Source: Terriglobus roseus DSM 18391
GTDB taxonomy: Bacteria > Acidobacteriota > Terriglobia > Terriglobales > Acidobacteriaceae
Length of the DNA: 64,000 bases
NCBI RefSeq assembly: GCF_000265425.1
Contig: NC_018014.1
Coordinates: 4,588,001-4,652,000, forward strand
Direction of reading: 5' to 3'
The notes beneath the pieces were generated by a model that was not told the origin of the DNA, did not search any database, and worked only from the letters and a program-made list of their open reading frames with translations. Positions 61,801 to 64,000 of the stretch are shown in pieces (positions within the stretch are counted from its first letter, which is position 1; the number at the start of each line of letters is the position of its first letter). Made by a program: the position numbers and the translations under genes.

Positions 61801-62376
61801 TACGGCCCGCTCTCCAACGACCGTCGTCATGCCTTTGTGGCAAGCTTTACGATTCAGGCACCGGAACTCAAGGGCCGTAACTTCCTGCTGCGGGAGATCG
61901 CAGGAGGGTGGCAACTGAGCGGTGTGGCACGTCTGCAGAGCGGCGCTTATTACACCATCCAGCAGACATCGACGATTCAGCTTGGCACAACGCGCGCCGA
62001 TTTCGTCGCGGGCCAGGGCCGCGTCTACAACGCACACGCAGGCATCTGCGGCTACCTGAATAACGGAGCCGGCGGCGTCTGTAACGACAGCGCGAAGCCC
62101 TATGTGACGACGCCCAAAGCGCAGGCCAACCACTATGGCAACGCGCCCGTTGGAGGCGTGGTCGGACCCGGTCTGGCACAGACGGATGCGACTCTCTCCA
62201 AGACCTTCCCCTTCGGAGAGATTGCTCGTCTTAAACTGCAGGCCGATATGTTCAACGTGCTGAACCGCACCAACTTCAACGGCATCAACCTGAACACGAG
62301 CAGCAGCAACTTTGGCACCATCTCGTCGGCGTTCCCACCGCGGCAGATGCAACTCGGCGCCCGCATTCTGTTCTAA
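58897..62376 (+). CDS. Oar-like TonB-dependent receptor with carboxypeptidase-regulatory domain
   Basis: This 1159-residue protein has a signal peptide (LWCAVALASPLALISVCAHAQ), a CarboxypepD_reg domain (GQISGVVADQTGAAIPNATISI ... GNYIVTNLPIGEYVIAV), a plug (VENLALNGRNYTQLLTLVPG ... SAEYGRTQGPTFNIVTKSG) and a long barrel with the ending FNVLNRTNFNGIN and MQLGARILF. It differs clearly from the receptor at 50516. AGGAGA lies 6 nt before the ATG at 58897; the frame extends 21 codons further left without support. It is followed by a strong terminator and a convergent GH2 glycosidase gene, so plant or microbial glycan uptake is plausible. Confidence 0.88.
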   Translation: MNDSRRLWCAVALASPLALISVCAHAQSSFGQISGVVADQTGAAIPNATISITSITTQSTRTATTDSDGNYIVTNLPIGEYVIAVKQAGFRTAQQSNVTITADAKVTSNFAMQMGQVSEVVEVQGGAIETLNTTSGELSRVIDAKQVENLALNGRNYTQLLTLVPGAVVTNPDIFAVTTSLASNNQTINGNRSDSNNLTVDGAYNQVAGSNGSLMNNVGPDFISEVKINTSNSSAEYGRTQGPTFNIVTKSGSNAFHGGAFEFHRNSYLDATNYIARKKTQLIYNDFGFFLGGPIIRDKLFFFVGEEWKRLRQQATASTFTVPTTAMLNGDFSSLCSAAKDGSGNPGSFNGAGVCSAASGTFGQLYYPGTSTPIPNNNISSLMTPDGKAIANVYKTIIAGGLSYRDGGIPSNNLTLAPSNPLDFHQDLVRIDYVINQQHSLFARWIHDQNTLIDPYGTFSNGGILNTTPTTRNRPGQSYLISETWSIRQNLINQVQANASWAAQRIPPYGNNWKRETYGFGFNKLYPGVGPYPNGIPITNISNYAGFQGPNFSLISPSTDIQIADNITYVKGDHNMKFGIAYIRDRVDQNGRSNYTGTVGFSQNGTATARSSNCGQAAFNTTCYSLSDAFLGNFQSYSENSADPVGHFRFNQIEGYVQDQWRVTRRLSLDLGMRYQWLQPFYAQGNNLTNFDPAAYNAANAVSVTAGGSLANPGAGNPYNGLVRVGDGVPEDQQKRVTNVNSSIFGLIPSGAPRGFYKMNGAVGPRFGFAYAANDKTSIRGGAGLFYYRPQGNLVFSQLNLPPFLQNTQFGVGNLATLGSLSANSTGLQAGISAVDPKNKTPYTWQYSVGVQRQLPGKVLLEASYVGSVAHHQLRQPNINIPDLTPVFANQNSATPNSSIAAFNPYKGFNAINSNRFDSNYNYNALQVFASKRSGAITATLSYTYSKALGDSAGNNITLENWRDLAYNYGPLSNDRRHAFVASFTIQAPELKGRNFLLREIAGGWQLSGVARLQSGAYYTIQQTSTIQLGTTRADFVAGQGRVYNAHAGICGYLNNGAGGVCNDSAKPYVTTPKAQANHYGNAPVGGVVGPGLAQTDATLSKTFPFGEIARLKLQADMFNVLNRTNFNGINLNTSSSNFGTISSAFPPRQMQLGARILF

Positions 62377-62389
62377 GAAGGCGGTTAGA

Positions 62390-62435
62390 CAAACAATAAG
62401 GGGAGCGGCTCATGCGCCGCTCCCCTTATTGTTTG
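62390..62435. terminator. Strong bidirectional terminator (20-bp perfect stem)
   Basis: Arms 62390-62409 and 62416-62435 pair perfectly with a 6-nt loop. A-rich left and T-rich right flanks lie inside the stem (AATAAGGGG/CCCCTTATT), so it works in both directions between the receptor and glycosidase genes. Confidence 0.85.
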
Positions 62436-62444
62436 TGACCTCAC

Positions 62445-64000
62445 TTACTCAGCCTTGCCGATGGTGTGTCCTTCATACGCTTTACGGACCACCTCGAAGG
62501 CTTTCTTCTTTTCCATCTTCTCGGAGAAGAGGCCCTTCCGGTTATAACCATCCTGCAACTTAGGAATGTTGCGCGTTGTCGAGCGGAAGTCCATCAGAAC
62601 CCACGGTGTAACACCGCGCACCTGCGGGATCTTCCGCATCATCGCGAACTGATGCTCGTAAACATTTGCTTCCTGCTCCTCGGTCCAGCGATCGTGGTCC
62701 CCGCCATGATTACCGATCTTTGCCTCAGCACCGAACTCCGAAAAGATGACCGGCTTATTGACCGCAAACGTCCACACTTTACGATCGGCCTCTTCCGGCT
62801 GCCCCTCATACCAGCCGATGTACTCGTTCTGGCCGACAACATCAAGAGCCTGCATCAATGGGTCTTCCTGGCGGATCTGATCCTCACTCACCTTTGGACC
62901 AATCAATGCTGAGGTGATCAGGCGGGTGGGGTCGGTGCGACGCGCCTCATTCGCCAGATCCGTAAGAAACTTCGTGCGTGTTGGATTGTTCGGAGTCTCG
63001 TTCGAAACGGACCAGAAGATCACCGAAGCCTTATTGCGATCGCGGCGGATCATTTCATGCAGCATGACGACTGCCTTGTCGTACACATCGCTCTTATCGA
63101 ACGAGATGCGTTGCCACAGTGGAATCTCAGACCAAAGCATGATGCCATCGCGGTCCGCATAACGCTCCATTCGCTCATCGTGCGGATAGTGGCACAGTCG
63201 AGCGAAGTTGGCATGCAGATCATGAAGCATGCCGAAGAGATTCTTCACGTCCTCATCCGTATTCACACGGCCACCACGCAGTGGAGCCTCAGCGTGAACG
63301 TTGGCCCCCTGCAGAAAGACCGGCTTGCCGTTTAGTAGGATCTTCGTGCCATCCACCCGCAGATCGCGAAATCCGATTTCGTCCGCAACCTCATCGGATC
63401 CAGAGGCGAGACTTACCCGGTAAAGCTTTGGAGAGGCAGGAGACCACAAGGTCAAGGAAGAAGCGTCGGCCGTAAACTCGGCGCGTCCATTCGCATCCGT
63501 TGTCACAGTTTTATTGACGCCCGCCTCAGGAATGCGGATCGTCACCGAAGTTCCAGCGGTTGCGTCCTGCACATGGACGTAGCCACTGAGAGTGCGTGCG
63601 GCCTTCTCCGAAAAAACGTTGCCGTGTTGCAGATGGACATCGTAGTCATCGATGAAATGATCCGGAACCGTAACAAGAGAGACGTCGCGCGTGATGCCGC
63701 CATAGTTAAACCAGTCATAGGAGACTGTCGGGATGTCATCTTTGTGCCGCGTCGAATCGACGGCGATCACCACTGCATTCGTTCCGGCATGCGCCGCCGC
63801 TGTGACCTCGCAATCAAACGGCGTGAAGCCGCCTTCGTGCTGGCAAATGCGCTTTCCGTTGACCCAGACGAAGGAGCGGTAGTTCGCCGCGCCTACATGC
63901 AGAAACGTACGGCTCCCCGGCTTCGGTTGAAACTGAAATTCGCGCTGGTACCAGACCACACCCTCGAAGCGGAAGAGAGTGGGATCCTGAGAGTTCCAGT
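62445..64000 (-). CDS. Glycoside hydrolase family 2 protein, beta-glucuronidase/galactosidase-like (5' end outside window)
   Basis: The frame is open to the right edge, so the N-terminus is missing. The visible part of about 518 residues starts in the sugar-binding domain (VVWYQREFQFQPKPG, RSFVWVNGKRICQHEGGFTPFDCEV) and continues with an Ig-like domain (IGFRDLRVDGTKILLNGKPVFLQGANVH) and a TIM barrel. The acid/base Glu is in WSVSNETPNN and the nucleophile Glu in PVIFSEFGAEA. The order and motifs are those of GH2, closest in style to beta-glucuronidase. The substrate cannot be fixed. It is convergent with the TonB receptor gene. Confidence 0.9.
   Translation of the reverse strand, partial: WNSQDPTLFRFEGVVWYQREFQFQPKPGSRTFLHVGAANYRSFVWVNGKRICQHEGGFTPFDCEVTAAAHAGTNAVVIAVDSTRHKDDIPTVSYDWFNYGGITRDVSLVTVPDHFIDDYDVHLQHGNVFSEKAARTLSGYVHVQDATAGTSVTIRIPEAGVNKTVTTDANGRAEFTADASSLTLWSPASPKLYRVSLASGSDEVADEIGFRDLRVDGTKILLNGKPVFLQGANVHAEAPLRGGRVNTDEDVKNLFGMLHDLHANFARLCHYPHDERMERYADRDGIMLWSEIPLWQRISFDKSDVYDKAVVMLHEMIRRDRNKASVIFWSVSNETPNNPTRTKFLTDLANEARRTDPTRLITSALIGPKVSEDQIRQEDPLMQALDVVGQNEYIGWYEGQPEEADRKVWTFAVNKPVIFSEFGAEAKIGNHGGDHDRWTEEQEANVYEHQFAMMRKIPQVRGVTPWVLMDFRSTTRNIPKLQDGYNRKGLFSEKMEKKKAFEVVRKAYEGHTIGKAE

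Overview
The window is 64 kb of a GC-rich, gene-dense bacterial chromosome. It most likely comes from an Acidobacteriota subdivision 1 organism (Terriglobus/Granulicella/Edaphobacter type). This is inferred from two very large Oar-like TonB-dependent receptors with N-terminal carboxypeptidase-regulatory domains, a giant lipoprotein of putative Ig repeats, a complete Tad/Flp pilus operon that carries a DUF192 gene, and dispersed short palindromes. No rRNA, tRNA, CRISPR array, prophage or insertion sequence was recognised.

Layout. 1-9 kb holds housekeeping and metabolic genes: an MscS channel (cut by the window edge), an AlaA-type aminotransferase, a secreted sugar dehydrogenase with a His/Asp tail, a membrane diguanylate cyclase, a 2OG-Fe(II) oxygenase, and metE behind a cobalamin riboswitch. 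9.3-12.3 kb is the most striking locus: a 125-residue photoactive yellow protein (PYP) homologue, a PAS-PAS-GGDEF diguanylate cyclase, and a short 4-coumarate:CoA ligase of the PYP-activation type. The last two genes overlap. This looks like a blue-light sensor, its chromophore-activating enzyme and a c-di-GMP output in one cluster. 12.3-25.3 kb carries an ABC ATPase, two metallophosphoesterases, an M50 protease, a PIG-L deacetylase, a Tat-exported class A beta-lactamase, a thioredoxin-like lipoprotein, a YihY/BrkB protein, pyruvate kinase and an RNase T2 lipoprotein, with four copies of a dispersed palindrome and a heptamer tandem repeat.

25.5-50 kb is a surface-attachment region: a ribbon-helix-helix (RHH) protein divergent from a degenerate tandem HD-GYP protein, a 13-gene Tad/Flp operon on the minus strand, a GGDEF-EAL protein, an OmpA-like protein and a 2214-residue Ig-repeat lipoprotein. 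A 22-bp element made of two tandem GATATC-centred palindromes occurs upstream of the HD-GYP gene, of flp and of the giant lipoprotein gene. It has the same orientation relative to each gene, which suggests one regulon. Two more small RHH genes follow.

50-64 kb is a nutrient-acquisition region: a TonB receptor and Cys-type sulfatase pair preceded by a short reading frame ending in four cysteine codons, poxB, an acyltransferase, a second TonB receptor and a GH2 glycosidase cut by the window edge. Strong intrinsic terminators separate several of these units.

Together the three GGDEF-domain proteins, the EAL domain and the HD-GYP relative suggest that c-di-GMP signalling, possibly light-fed, sets adhesion versus motility or foraging.
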